A stretch of DNA of 64,000 bases, taken from positions 100,277,355 through 100,341,354 of the forward strand of contig CM043943.1 of NCBI GenBank assembly GCA_014529385.2, given 5' to 3'. Position numbers and translations under genes: made by a program. The stretch comes from Adiantum capillus-veneris. Its lineage: Eukaryota; Streptophyta; Polypodiopsida; Polypodiales; Pteridaceae. The notes below the pieces were generated by a model. It did no database searches. It saw only the letters and a program-made list of their open reading frames with translations, and was not told the origin of the DNA. This document shows positions 45,236 to 56,333 of the stretch, piece by piece; position 1 is the first letter of the stretch, and every line of letters begins with the position of its first letter.

Positions 45236-46012
45236 ACACTAGTTGGTGACCCTTACCACAATTGGTGGACCTTGAGACCAGTGGAGTATAAGGACCTCCA
45301 AACAATACCTTGTACACTCAATCCTTCTTGGTACTAGGTTGGACAAGTGGTGGACCTTGTTCAAATTCTCTAACCACTCTCTCTAACATGGTGACATAAT
45401 GTAGGTGTGATAAATCGATATCTATGCAAAATAATATCAATTTAGGCTTGTTAATTTGAATTTGTTTGAATTTATGTACAATATAATGATTTGAGGTTTG
45501 CAAATTTGAATTTAGGAGGGATAATCACATCTTTTTGTGGTAAACTTGAATTTAAAATCAATTTCACGTGGGATATTATAAATTTATGCGGTAAAATTTG
45601 AATTTAATCAAACAGTTTGAATTTTAAAATTTGGGCGGGATATTTAAAATTTGGGAGGAATATTTTAAATTTAGGCGATAAGATTTTGAATTTTCATTTT
45701 AGGCTCGAAGGTTTTGAATTTATAGCACGATCTACCTTACATAAGAGAGTATAGGTTGGACAAGTGGTGGACCTTAAAACTAGAGCATCCATGCTAATGG
45801 ACACGATAGGTAGGGAATCTAGTTGAATATTGTATGTATGCTATATATGTAATAGATCTAGCTTGGACAAGTGGTGGACCTTGGAACAAAACCCTATGTA
45901 AAACATATCATGCGCATTCGAAGTGGTGAGATAGAATACCATTTAAGATATAACCTTATAGGTTGGACAAGTGGTGGACCTTAACACCCAAATCTTCTTA
46001 TTATAATGACAA
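45236..46012 (+). repeat. Satellite, diverged left part
   Basis: The motif TTGGACAAGTGGTGGACCTT occurs near 45342, 45754, 45860 and 45964, with a diverged copy near 45268. The spacing is irregular and the DNA between is AT-rich with TGAATTT repeats (45440-45720). The last unit breaks into CACTA-C at about 46012. Confidence 0.8.
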
Positions 46013-46167
46013 GTCGACGCCGAAGCTTCGGAGTGCGCCAAATGCTCCGAAAGAGAGGGAGATGCGGATGGAGTAGGAACGCGCGATGATGCGCCAGAGC
46101 GATGACGCTCCACGTACCACTGTCTCTGCTGCGGTGACAAAGGAGAAAGAAACTCCTCATCATCCAT
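46013..46167 (-). pseudogene. CACTA-C Transposase_24-type gene, first 50 codons
   Basis: The start ATG at 46167 and the sequence MDDEEFLSPLSPQQRQWYVE match 37408 onward in CACTA-B. The gene stops at SEASAST where satellite DNA begins. Confidence 0.85.
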
Positions 46168-46439
46168 ACCTGCATTAAACACACGAATATTTAAACTTAA
46201 TATTGAATGAATAGAGTAGACAATGACACAAAGACCATTAAATACAATGACGTAATGACGCATATAAATACAATGACGCAATGAATTGAGTGATAGAAGA
46301 GGCAAGTCGAAAACTCAGAATTTTCAATCAAAAGATGTGAGCGCGAGTAGAAAAGAGCGTTATACACCATAGAAGGTACTTAGAGAGCTAGAGCTTTTAC
46401 AACACGGAGAAAAATTGTTCAAATACAATATTTGTGGCT

Positions 46440-49197
46440 TTAAGAGATCTCTCTCTCATCCTCGCATAACTCAGCATAACTTCCTATATTTATATAGAGC
46501 TCTCCGTTTAAACACATATCCTCTGTTTCATTTTGTAGCTCCTCTGCATGCACCCCATATAGAGTAGTAGCATCTTGATGCTCGTCTGGCACCACCGCAG
46601 CGGCTTCTGATTGAGCATCTTCTCTGATCTCCTCCATTGATGCCGTTGTGATTGGCACATGGTAGCCTTCATACGTCCTTGCACTACAAGGGGCTACCTC
46701 TATGACGTACCACCAATTTGATGTAGACTTTGTAGGATGAAATATTACCTGCCAGAGCCACATAACTTACATGAGAGCTTTCAAGCACATAACTTGTAAA
46801 AGGGGGATGTTAACTATTTACATACTTACTTGTTCACAATGCTCGGGTAGTACGAAAGTGTCTCTTAGGTCAGTCCATTTCTTAGTAGAATCCACCTCAA
46901 GAAAACCAGACACTCCTCTACGCACAGTAGCGTTGCGACCCTCCATGATTATCTTGAACCATTGCACGTCAAACAAGTCAACAAAAAATCCTCTCTAATC
47001 AATCCTCAAAATCTCTTACAGCGTGCCGAAGTAAGTGAGTTCCGCCACCACAGGATCTGCATCAGAGGAACGTCGTCGACTAGACTGTTCAAATTTTGCC
47101 ATGATTCCACAATCTTGAGTAAACTGCTTTTTGTCGATTCGTTCCACCCTAAAATGTCGACCTTTACACCATGCTGCTGTGTATGACTTATACTACAATG
47201 AACAAAGATTATGAGTGGCCGTTCAAACGTTTATAAATAAAGTCACTTGCTAGTCGTACATTGCAAACTTACCTTGGTCGCGCAACCCCGAGAGTGCTCC
47301 CACTCTTCCTCAGTCACTTCGTCACCGCATTGTTGTGCGCTTTTCAATTGGTTGTGCAACCATCTTAAGCTCATGAAGGTTGGTAGGCTCTCCAGAACCG
47401 TCGGATAGTGCATCGGTGGTCGTCTTCCCCGTCTCCACTCGATTTGTGCCCTTTGTCGCTCTTGCTTTGCATCCTCATATTGTGAAATCCACTTTTGCAT
47501 CACTGGATTGTGAAGCATGCAAAATCGGTTGATTTTAGCCTCTAGATCTTCCGTCATCTTCTTCTCAACACCGAGATTGCACATGACAATCCCAGATATG
47601 CGCTCATCATCTATGGTTCGCCATAGCGTGTCCCGGGCTTTATCAAATCCGTCTAGCCACTCTCCAATGTACACTAGGGACTCTGATACCAACCAACCTT
47701 CTGCCATGATACCCTCCGGACGTGCCTTTTGATGCACATATCCCTGTAGCGTTTTCATGAAACGTTCTAAGAAGAACATCCATCTGGAATGAACTGTGCC
47801 AGCTATTTCCACCTCATCAAATATGTGAACAAGAAGATGCACCTGAATGGTTAGCATGGTAGTAGGAAAATGTTTTTGAAACATGCACACAAGCTCCGCA
47901 GCATTTAGTTTGGCGAATGGTATGGAGTCTACGTTGATCTCCTTTTGTGAGATCCATTGCACCAGCTTTGCAAGTTTGTAGATTGTGTTTTGGATGTCGA
48001 GAGACAAACATCCCTCAATGGCAACCGGTAAAATAAATTGTAAAGTATGTGCAACAATGATATTAAAGTCCACATTTTATGCAATGATATTAAAGTCCAC
48101 TATGAACGTACCTGACACATTTTATGCCAATCGTGTGACTTCAAACCGGTAAGCTTTCCTTCTTTAGTAAAACACGTTTGGAGCGAGTGCATTACGCTAG
48201 TGGGGGTCCGCAAAGATCGAATGGTCTCTTTTACTTTGCGTTCTTGGGCTCCTGTGAAAATCCATGGTGCTTTAGGGAGTTTTATCGATCCATCAGACGC
48301 TGTTTGCGGCCAATATTGCTCCATACGATCCATGTTTCTAAGGTCAACTCTGGCTCCCAAAGTATCTTTCTTGCCGGTCAGATGGTCCCATAGTAGATTA
48401 CCCACATTCTTGAATATGTGCATTGGATCGAGCAAGTGATTGATCATGAGTCTGGGCCAGTATGGTAACTTGTACCATAGAGATAGTCACTTCATCCCTG
48501 GAGGCAATCCGTCATCGCACATCTCCTTCTGCTCTAACCATGCTTGTGCAGACATCCTTGGTGGCTCTCTTCCCAAAAAGCCGTCGCGTAACACATGATT
48601 CTCTGGAAGATACGCTTGATGACCTTCGTAGATTTACTTCTTCAGTGAGGGTGCCCTACGTGCATTCAATCTAGGTCCACATGTGACACATGCTCTGTAT
48701 CCGCTTGTTTGATGCCCTGCATGTATACACATGATAATAGATCAACTATGGGAAAAAACAAGATTTACAGTGTCTGAGTGAGGAGTGTCAATAGATCACC
48801 TGAGCATTCTGTTAGCCCGGGATAGTCATGCATGGTCCACATTAGAATGCCTCTGATCAAAGCATTCTGTCGTCCTGTGTGTCGGCTCATATCCACCACC
48901 TCTATGCCAATCCACAATTTTTGTAGCTCTTCCAATAGTGGACGAGGATACACATCCATATTCCCCACTTTATATCGCCCTGGCACAATCAAGCTTAGCC
49001 ATAGGTGCCCCTTCTTCGTAGTCAACCACGGGGGAATGTTGTAGTTGACGATGACAACGGGCCATACACTGTAAGATGTTGATCTTTGACCAAATGGATT
49101 TACGCCATCCATAGCCAGGCCTAAGCGCCAATTTCGAGCTTCCCTGGCAAAATCCGACCATGTTCCATCTATATGTTTCCAGGCTGCGCAATGTGGG
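46440..49197 (-). pseudogene. CACTA-C TNP2-type transposase, N-terminus deleted
   Basis: On the minus strand, from 49197: AAWKHIDGTWSDFAREARNW, then the block DGVNPFGQ, WPVVIVNYNIPPWLT, MDVYPRPLLEELQKLWIGIE and RGILMWTMHDYP that forms much of the Transposase_21 catalytic region. A short intron (about 48800-48715) leads to RACVTC. A TAA at about 48637 interrupts LKK-IYEGHQ; then KKDTLGARVDLRN (48100-48447) and DUF4218 (47243-48073), then a DUF4216-like C-terminus with an intron (about 46830-46750) and the motif WWYVIEVAPCSARTYEG, stop at 46440. The N-terminal domain is absent: at 49196 the sequence jumps into what is untranslated leader in CACTA-B (40783). Confidence 0.85.
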
Positions 49198-49650
49198 TAC
49201 AAGAAATCTACAGACCCACGTCTACATGATACTGCATGTAGTGGACAAAACCCCTTTGCCTCTTCTCTAGCTGTAGCACTTCACAGCATCTTAACATCTT
49301 TTCACAGTAGATCTTTTCACTGTTCGTCTAACTCTAAACCCTAAACCGTAAGTAATTCTTGCGTGGACTCGATCTAACGTAAATAAGCGTAAATCTAACT
49401 AAAAATAAACCTAAATCTAATTTAACGTAAGTCTACATCTAACCTAATCTTTAACGTCTTTTGGGATAGTTTCCTACGACGTTAAAACTCTCTTCTTCTT
49501 GTGTGTGTGTGTGTGTGTGTGGGTAAACCTAAATAAACCTAAGTCTAATCTAATATAACATAAATCTAAATCTAACGTAAATTATGTTATATTAAAAACA
49601 AAGAACTAAACTAACAAGGATTATAAGAACCTTAAAACTGATTTAACACA
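49198..49650 (-). other. CACTA-C leader, AT-rich repeats, no gene
   Basis: Matches 40783-41040 of CACTA-B at first, then a TG run (49500-49521) and further AAATCTAA/AACGTAA repeats. CTAAACCCTAAACC at about 49332 looks like two plant telomere units, but only there. Confidence 0.6.
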
Positions 49651-49654
49651 TAAT

Positions 49655-50024
49655 TTTTCACATAACTCGGCAAGAGTTGGCATTCTCATCACTAAAGATG
49701 TGAGAGTTAACTTCCGGCGGTGACGCTGCCTCATCTCCATCCACATCTGACGAGAGCAATTGGCCCTTTAGACCGTTCTTGCTCTTGTTACCAACTTTGA
49801 AGTTGCTGTTGAATGACTAGAGGTTGTCTAGATGGTCATTGTGTCGGGGATGTAGTGACTCTTGCTGCCCTGAAGATGGACCTTCTTCCCTATCTTCTGA
49901 AGACATTTCACCAGTACTTTTGGATCGACGGAGCCCACCATGAGTGAAGGCAGCAATACCCTATATTCCATTGAGGGCTTTCTTCACCCGCTTCATGCAG
50001 GCATCGCAGTCTATGGAGACCTAA
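49655..50024 (-). pseudogene. Captured HMA (heavy-metal-associated) fragment in CACTA-C
   Basis: A longer version of the fragment in CACTA-B. On the minus strand: VSIDCDACMKRVKKALNGI (C-x-x-C site), TAG, GIAAFTHGG; then in the +1 frame SVDPKVLVKCLQKIGKKVHL, which completes the beta-alpha-beta HMA pattern. In the first frame the DNA reads on through a TAG to FNSNFKVGNKSKNGLKGQLL and a stop near 49662, perhaps the next part of the donor gene. Plant HIPP-type proteins have such a domain near the N-terminus followed by a low-complexity region. No start codon is visible. Confidence 0.65.
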
Positions 50025-50635
50025 ATCTAATCTAATATAACGTAAATATAAATCTAGCATAAATAAACGTAAATCTAATTAAAAATAAACCTAAATCTAA
50101 TCTAATTTAACTTAAATAAACCTAAATCTAATTTAACGTAAGTCTACATCTAACCTAATCTTTAACGTCTTTTAGGATAGTTTCCTACGACATTATAACT
50201 CTCTTCTTCTTGTGTGTGTGCGCGTGTGTGGATGTGTGTGCCAATAAAAAGAGATAAATGGTATAACCTTTCTATCACCCATGCCAAGTATGATAGATTG
50301 ATTATGCCATTTCGCTCTTGAATAATAGGTCTTCAGTTCAACTCCTCGTCGGCTAGATCTTTAGGTCTTTTAATTTCAGTTAGTTTCCTACGATGTTAAA
50401 TTAGTTTCTCTCTCTTTCTCTCTCAATGTGTGTGCGTTTTTTTGGATCGTATGCATGTTTTCTCTCTCTTTTCCTCTCTCAATGTGTGCGTTTTTTGTTT
50501 ATGCATGTTCTCTCTCTCTTTTCCTCTCTCAATGCGTGAGTTTTTTGTTTATGCATGCTCTCTCTCTCTTTTCCTCTCTCAATGTGTGTGTGCATTCTTT
50601 GTTTATGTATGTGTGTGTGCATTTTTGTTTATGTT

Positions 50636-50675
<40 letters not shown>

Positions 50676-50828
50676 AACACTATGTGTGTGTGTGTATGTG
50701 TGTGTGTGAGAGAGAGAGAGAGGGAGAGAGAAAGAGGGGAAGGGAACATGAGAATGAGGAGAGGGATGGAGCATACCTGGCTCTCCTTCCTCTCCTCGTG
50801 TGTGTGTGTGTGTGTGTGTGTGGAGAAG

Positions 50829-50874
<46 letters not shown>

Positions 50875-50963
50875 TTACCTGCTCCTTGCTTGAGGGCGCC
50901 GAAAAACTCAGATCTGAGATCTGAGTTTTTGGGCGTGCTCTATTATTTTTTTAGCCCAGCCGG
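50025..50963 (-). other. CACTA-C leader: microsatellites, no gene
   Basis: Equivalent to 41257-42150 in CACTA-B: AAATCTAA repeats (50025-50170), CTCTCTCAATGTGTG units (50400-50590), a CT run (50640-50671), TG and GA runs (50683-50872). Open frames here are dinucleotide artefacts. Confidence 0.85.
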
Positions 50964-51068
50964 CATCGCTATGAGCTTCGCAAATTTACAAAGAAATTTG
51001 CGACGCTCATAGCGACGCTGGGATTTTTTTTTTTGAGCGTCGCTGTGTGAGCGTCGCTAATATGAATA
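50964..51068 (-). repeat. Subterminal GCGTCGCTAT repeats of CACTA-C
   Basis: Fewer units than CACTA-B: a short palindrome at about 50964-51020 around AAATTTACAAAGAAATTT, then two AGCGTCGCT units. Confidence 0.85.
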
Positions 51069-51081
51069 GCCTCTTGTAGTG
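51069..51081 (-). repeat. Terminal inverted repeat of CACTA-C
   Basis: CACTACAAGAGGC on the minus strand. The next bases, CAC then CAGATCTTCTT, match the satellite unit ...TTAACACCCAGATCTTCTT, so CAC is the likely 3-bp target duplication, whose partner is lost. Confidence 0.85.
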
Positions 51082-54000
51082 CACCAGATCTTCTTGATAT
51101 AATGAGATAGAGTGGAAAAGTGGTGAATCTTGCAACCAAACCCCTCATGCTTCTAAGGATAATAGGTTGGACACGTGGTGGACCTTGAATGTAAACCCCC
51201 CCTCTACCAAAATATCATGGGTTTAAGGTATTTCGATGGATCCTAGCATCTTGAAGACATTGTGCAGCTTGCTTCTCTTCATGTTTCAATGGAGCCTATC
51301 TTTGACAAATGGTGGATCATCCTTGTCTCCATGTTTCAATGGAGCCTAGCTTGTACAAGTGGTGGACCTTTGCTTCTCTCTATGTTTCAATAGAGTTAGC
51401 TTGGAAAAGTGGTGGACCTTGGAACCAAACCCCCATGTAAAACCTATCATGATCACTCCAAGGGGTGAGAAAAAATAATCTTAAAGATATAGCCTTATAG
51501 GTTGGACAAGTGGTGGACCTTACTACCCATATATTCTTAATATAATGACATAGAGTGGAAACGTGGTGAATCTTGAGACCAAAACACTTATGCTACTAGC
51601 GATAATAATAGGTTGGACAAATGGTGAACCTTGAATGTAAACCCCCCATGTACGAAATATCGTGGTTATAAGGTATTTCAATGGATCCTAGCATCTTGGA
51701 GACATGGTCCAGCTTGCTTCTCTTCATGTTTCAATGGATCCTATCATGGACAAAAGGTGGAGCATCCTTCTCTCCATGTTTCAATGGAGCCTAGCTTGGA
51801 TAAGTGGTGGACCTTTGCTTCTCTCTATGTTTCAATAGAGTTAGCTTGGACAAGTGGTGGACCTTGGAACCAAACCCCCATATAAAACCTATCATGGTCA
51901 TTCCAAGTGGTGAGAAACAATACCCTTTAAGATATAGCCTTATAGGTTGGACAAGTGGTGGACCTTAACACCCAGATCTTCTTAATATAATGACATAGAG
52001 CGGAAAAGTGGTGAATCTTGAGACCAAACCACTCATGCTACTAGGGGATAATAGATTGGACAAGTGGTGGACCTTGAATGTAAACCCCCCATGTACCAAA
52101 ATATCATGGGTTTAGGGTATTTCAATCGAGCCTAGCATCTTGGAGACATTGTCCAGCTTGCTTCTCTTCATGTTTCAATGGAGCCTATCTGGACAAATGG
52201 TGGATAATCCTTCTCTCCATTTTTAATGGACCCTAGATTGGACAAGTGGTGGACCTTTGCTTCTCTCTATGTTTCAATGGAGTTAACTTGGACAAGTGGT
52301 GGACCTTGGAACCAAACCCTTATGTAAAACCTATCGTGTGCATTCCAAGTGGTGGAAAAGAATACCATTTAAGATACGGCCTTATAGGTTGGACAAGTGG
52401 CGGACCTTAACACCCAAATATTCTTAATATAATGAAATTGAGTGGAAAAGTGGTGAATCTTGAGACCAAACCACTCATGCTACTAGGGATAATAGGTTGG
52501 ACAAGTGGTGGACCTTGAATTTAAACCCCCCATGTATAAAATATTGTGGGTTTAAGGTATTTCAATGGATCCTAGCATCTTGGAGACATGGTGCAACTTG
52601 CTTCTCTTCATGTTTCAATGGAGCCTATCTTGGACAAAATGTGGAGCATCCTTCTCTCCATGTTTCAATGGAGCCTAGCTTGGACAAGTGGTGGAGCTTT
52701 GCTTCTCTCTATGTTTCAATAGAGTTAGCTTCGACAAGCGGTGGACCTTGGAACCAAATCCCCATGTAAAACCTATCATGGTTATTCCAAGTGGTGAGAA
52801 AGAATACCCTTGAAGATATAGCCTTATAGGTTGGACAACTAGTGGACCTTAGCACCCAGATCTTCTTAATATAATGACATAGAGTGGAAAAGTGGTGAAT
52901 CTTGAGACCAAACCACTCATGCTACTAGGGATAATAGGTTGCACAAGTGGTGGACCTTGAATGTAAACCCCCCATGTACAAAATATCGTGGGTTTAAGGT
53001 ATTTCCATGGAGCCTACCATCTTGGAGACATGGTGCAGCTTGCTTCTCTTCATGTTTCAATGGAGCCTATCTTGGACAAAAGGTGGAGCATCCTTCTCTC
53101 CATGTTTCAATGGAGCCTAGCTTGGACAAGTGGTGGAGGTTTTCTTTTCTCTATGTTTCAATAGAGTTAGCTGGGACAAGTCGTGGACCTTGGAACAAAA
53201 TCCCCATGCAAAACCTATCATGGTCATTCCAAGTCGTGAGAAAGAATACCCTTTAAGATATAGCCTTATAGGTTGGACAAGTGGTGGACCTTAACACCCA
53301 AATAGGCTGGACAAGTGGTGGACCTTAATAAAGATATAGCCTTATAGGTTGGACAAGTGGTGGACCTTAACACCCAGATCTTCTTAATATAATGACATAG
53401 AGTGGAAAAGTGGTGAATCTTGAGACCAAACCACTAATGCTACTAGGGATATTAGGTTGGACAAGTGGTGGACCTTGAATGTAAACCCCCCATGTACAAA
53501 ATATCGTGGGTTTAAGGTATTTCAATGGAGCCTGCCATCTTGGAGACATGGTGCAGCTTGCTTCTCTTCATGTTTCCATGGAGCCTATCTTGGACAAAAG
53601 GTGGAGCATCCTTCTCTCCATGTTTCAATGGACCCTAGCTTGGACAAGTGGTAGACCTTTGCTTCTCTCTATGTTTCAATAGAGTTAGCTTGGACAGGTG
53701 GTGGAATTTGGAACCAAACACCCATATAAAACCTAGCATGGTCATTCCAATTTGGTGACAAAGAATATCCTTTAAGATATAGCCTTATAGGTTGGACAAG
53801 TGGTGGACCTTTACACCCAGATATTCTTAATATAATGACATAGAGTAGAAAAGTGGTGAATCTTGAGACCAAACCACTCATGCTACTAGGGATAATAGGT
53901 TGGACAAGTGGTTGAACTTGAATTTAAACCCCCCATGTACCAAAATATCGTGGGTTTAAGGTATTTTAATGGAGCCTAGCATCTTGGAGACATGGTGCAG

Positions 54001-54284
54001 CTTGCTTCTCTTCATGTTTCAATGTATCCTATCTTGGACAAATGGTGGAGCATCCTTCTCTCCATGTTTCAATGGACCCTAGCTTGGATAAGCGGTGGAC
54101 CTTTGCTTCTCTCTATGTTTAAATAGAGGTAGCTTGGACAAGTGGTGGACCTTGGAACCAAACCCCCATGTAAAACCTATCATGTGCATTCCAAGTGGTG
54201 GGAAATAATACCATTCAAGATACAGCCTTATGGGTTGGACAAGTGGTGGACCTTAACACGCAGATCTTCTTTATTTAATGACAT
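51082..54284 (+). repeat. Satellite array with about 442-bp units
   Basis: The landmark (A)TAGGTTGGACAAGTGGTGG after 'CTACTAGGGATAA' recurs at about 51165, 51611, 52054, 52495, 52937, 53455 and 53898. Spacings are 446, 443, 441, 442, 518 and 443. Each unit contains several sub-copies of TTGGACAAGTGGTGGACCTT and repeated CTTCTCT(C)CATGTTTCAATGGAGCC blocks. The 518-base spacing comes from a local duplication at about 53299-53372. Open frames of about 60-100 codons in it are repeats of one frame, with no known domain. Confidence 0.95.
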
Positions 54285-54770
54285 TGTTATGGAATTGATA
54301 TTTTATTGTTGAATGCAGCTGACAGGTGGAAAAGACTAAGGGTTATGTGAAAGGATCTCGAAAGGATATTATATTTTACAATTTATTATTCAAGTGCTCT
54401 TCTATGAGCTTTGGCCATTTATGACCGGCCTACTAGTTTGTACTCACATGGACCATTGAAGAAATCTATAAATGAAATACGTGCAAGAGGGAAATCGTCA
54501 CTCTTGCACGGGGGGAGATCGCACCCTGTGTTTGCGTTTCTCTTCTCATCTCTCCTCTCTTCTCTCTCATTGTGCCGGCATAGCACTCCGCTCTAGGAGG
54601 TGCGCCTGCACGTGCTCTCTCAATCTCTCTCACTTTCTGTCTCTCTTTGTTTGTATTGTGGTCAATTATGGATTTTTGCGAGTCGATAGGCGCGTAGATT
54701 TATTCGGTTATGTCTTGCTATGTGCTTTTTTTAGTATTTTGTAGAGCGCTCTACGCTTCCGGCTGTAGCA
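54285..54770 (+). repeat. 5' LTR of Copia-7
   Basis: It begins TGTTATGGAATTGATA at the end of the satellite and ends CCGGCTGTAGCA one base before a primer-binding site. The CT-rich middle and length (486) fit a copia LTR. The internal region is lost soon after, so this is a truncated element. Confidence 0.75.
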
Positions 54771-54771
54771 G

Positions 54772-54783
54772 TGGTATCAGAGA
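54772..54783 (+). promoter_or_regulatory. Primer-binding site of Copia-7
   Basis: TGGTATCAGAGA, one base off the canonical site, directly after the LTR. Confidence 0.8.
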
Positions 54784-55005
54784 ATAGATTATCGCTCCTG
54801 GTCAAACATGGATGCTGCAACAAAGATGGAGCCAAGATGTGCTTTCCATGATTCTTGTCAAATTTGTTTTACTTTATCTTTCTTTGTAGAAATATTAAGA
54901 GAACTCCCTTGTTACTGGAAAAATCTTGATGCATGTATCAAGTGATTCATGCGTTCCTATTTTCTTGAGTACGTGTGCATACGTCAAATTAGTATACTAA
55001 CTTGT
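54784..55005 (+). other. Short remnant of the Copia-7 interior
   Basis: An ATG at about 54808 (MDAATKMEPR) might be a Gag start, but the frame soon stops and no Gag motif follows. Confidence 0.35.
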
Positions 55006-56333
55006 TTAACACTAGGTTGGTAACCTAACAGGACATAAAAGTGTCCTTTCAGGGTTTTGAAAAAAACCTCCAAAACCATAGTAGATCCACTCATTTTGTA
55101 AAATCATTTCATGAGGTTATAGTTCAAGGCCTACTATACATGGAAAAAATAAGAAACTTGTAAAATTTCTCATCTTTTGGTCACACCAAGCCTTCAAAGT
55201 TGATGGACCAGTACATTTTCATCAAAACAGTCATTTCTTACGTTTTGTTGCATAAAAATAAGATTAGGGATTTTTGTAGGACTTGAGATAAATTCCCTAG
55301 TTAACTTCAATGGGTTGTTGATCAGAACATATAATTGCTTCTCACTCACTATTTTTTGTTTTGCCAAAAGAAATAGATACAAAAAAGTTGAATTTTTACC
55401 ATTCTGCAAACCTATCATCAAAGTTTCTATAGCCACGCTCAATACAAATAATATATGCATGTTGTCTTAGTTCCCTATTGTCCTTTAGGTTCATAAGGAG
55501 CCATGGAGCATGTCAAAAGAATAATACATCTCTTACCAAGGGGAATCTTGGGGACAAAGATGAAGTGCTAAATACAGCAAACATGAAAAAACTGGGCTCA
55601 ACATTATGAGTTGTAGAATCCCATAGAAACTATTCAATATCTAGCCAAATTTGATCCTTATGACTATATATGGTTACTACCTACAAAATGCATATAGTTG
55701 TCACAAGAAACTAACAATATTGAAAAAGCTATACTTGATATACTAGAATGTTTCATTTTCTTCTGTAACTGAAAAAATAAACCATCGTTGTCTACTATGC
55801 AAAATAGGGTATTAGGTGCCCCAAAAATCAAGGAATATTAGCTTTATGTTACAATATGCGACATAGAAAATCAAAACTGCATTTGGATATCATGAAAGCT
55901 ACCAAAAAAATCATAGAGGAGCTAAAATTGGCTAAAAAATAGGATTTGACAATTTTGTAATTTGGTCATAACTTACAACTTTAACATTTATTTCTTCCTA
56001 GAAGCATCGGGACATGTTGAGGACTAATAAAGATAGTTCTCTAGCATTATAGACCTCACAAACATGAATTCTAGAGTGGTATAGTTGCAAAAAGTTGAAA
56101 AAAGCCAAAAATAGGACACGTTTTTTCACATAGTTTAGGTTGTGAAATGTTGTGCAAGGACAAGGCTAAAGATGGAATTGATATTCCAAAAAAATTTCAA
56201 GTTTTTTTCAGCTCATGAGAAAATTTTCTAGATAGATAGCACCTCAAAATCCATTTTGAAACTCTTGACATAATTCAAGGAAAATGGTCACTTAACAAGA
56301 CATAAAAGTGTCCCATTACCAACCTAGTGTTAA
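55006..56333. mobile_element. piggyBac-like non-autonomous element (TTAA duplications)
   Basis: TTAA at 55006-55009 and 56330-56333 flank perfect 14-bp inverted repeats, CACTAGGTTGGTAA (55010-55023) and TTACCAACCTAGTG (56316-56329). A subterminal block GACATAAAAGTGTCC, itself nearly palindromic, is present inside both ends (about 55031 and 56299). TTAA duplications with repeats starting CAC or CCC are the piggyBac hallmark. The CACTA superfamily would need an identical 3-bp duplication, but TAA and TTA flank it here. The 1,320-bp interior is AT-rich without a transposase. Confidence 0.6.

Larger units (their letters stand above)
46013..51081 (-). mobile_element. CACTA-C: En/Spm-type transposon inserted in the satellite, 3' end missing
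   Basis: It is a close relative of CACTA-B in the same orientation. On the minus strand it runs from the terminus CACTACAAGAGGC at 51081 through subterminal repeats, HMA fragment, TNP2-type gene and the first 50 codons of the Transposase_24-type gene, where it breaks into satellite at about 46013. It keeps the TNP2 catalytic block and DUF4216 that CACTA-B lost, but lacks the N-terminal 1.2 kb that CACTA-B has. The right flank CAC continues as satellite sequence. Confidence 0.9.

Noticed and set aside
46683-46696. GCACTACAAGGGGC as a possible CACTA terminus
   Set aside because: It lies inside the DUF4216-like coding region (APCSAR), lacks subterminal repeats, and the equivalent copy is not an end.
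50320-50370. TTCAGTTCAACTCCTCGTCGG as a tRNA-like B box of a SINE
   Set aside because: No A box at proper distance and no tRNA fold; the similarity is limited to a few bases.
51631-53654. Repeated open frames (MDKWWTLN-type) in the satellite as a repeat-protein gene
   Set aside because: They recur with the 442-bp unit, begin and end at arbitrary unit positions, and have no domain or codon bias.
54411-54744. Open frames within the Copia-7 LTR
   Set aside because: They lie wholly in the LTR's CT-rich middle and have no recognisable protein features.
55010-55020. CACTAGG as an ordinary CACTA terminus
   Set aside because: The flanking triplets differ (TAA and TTA) while TTAA matches on both sides, and there are no GCGTCGCTAT repeats.
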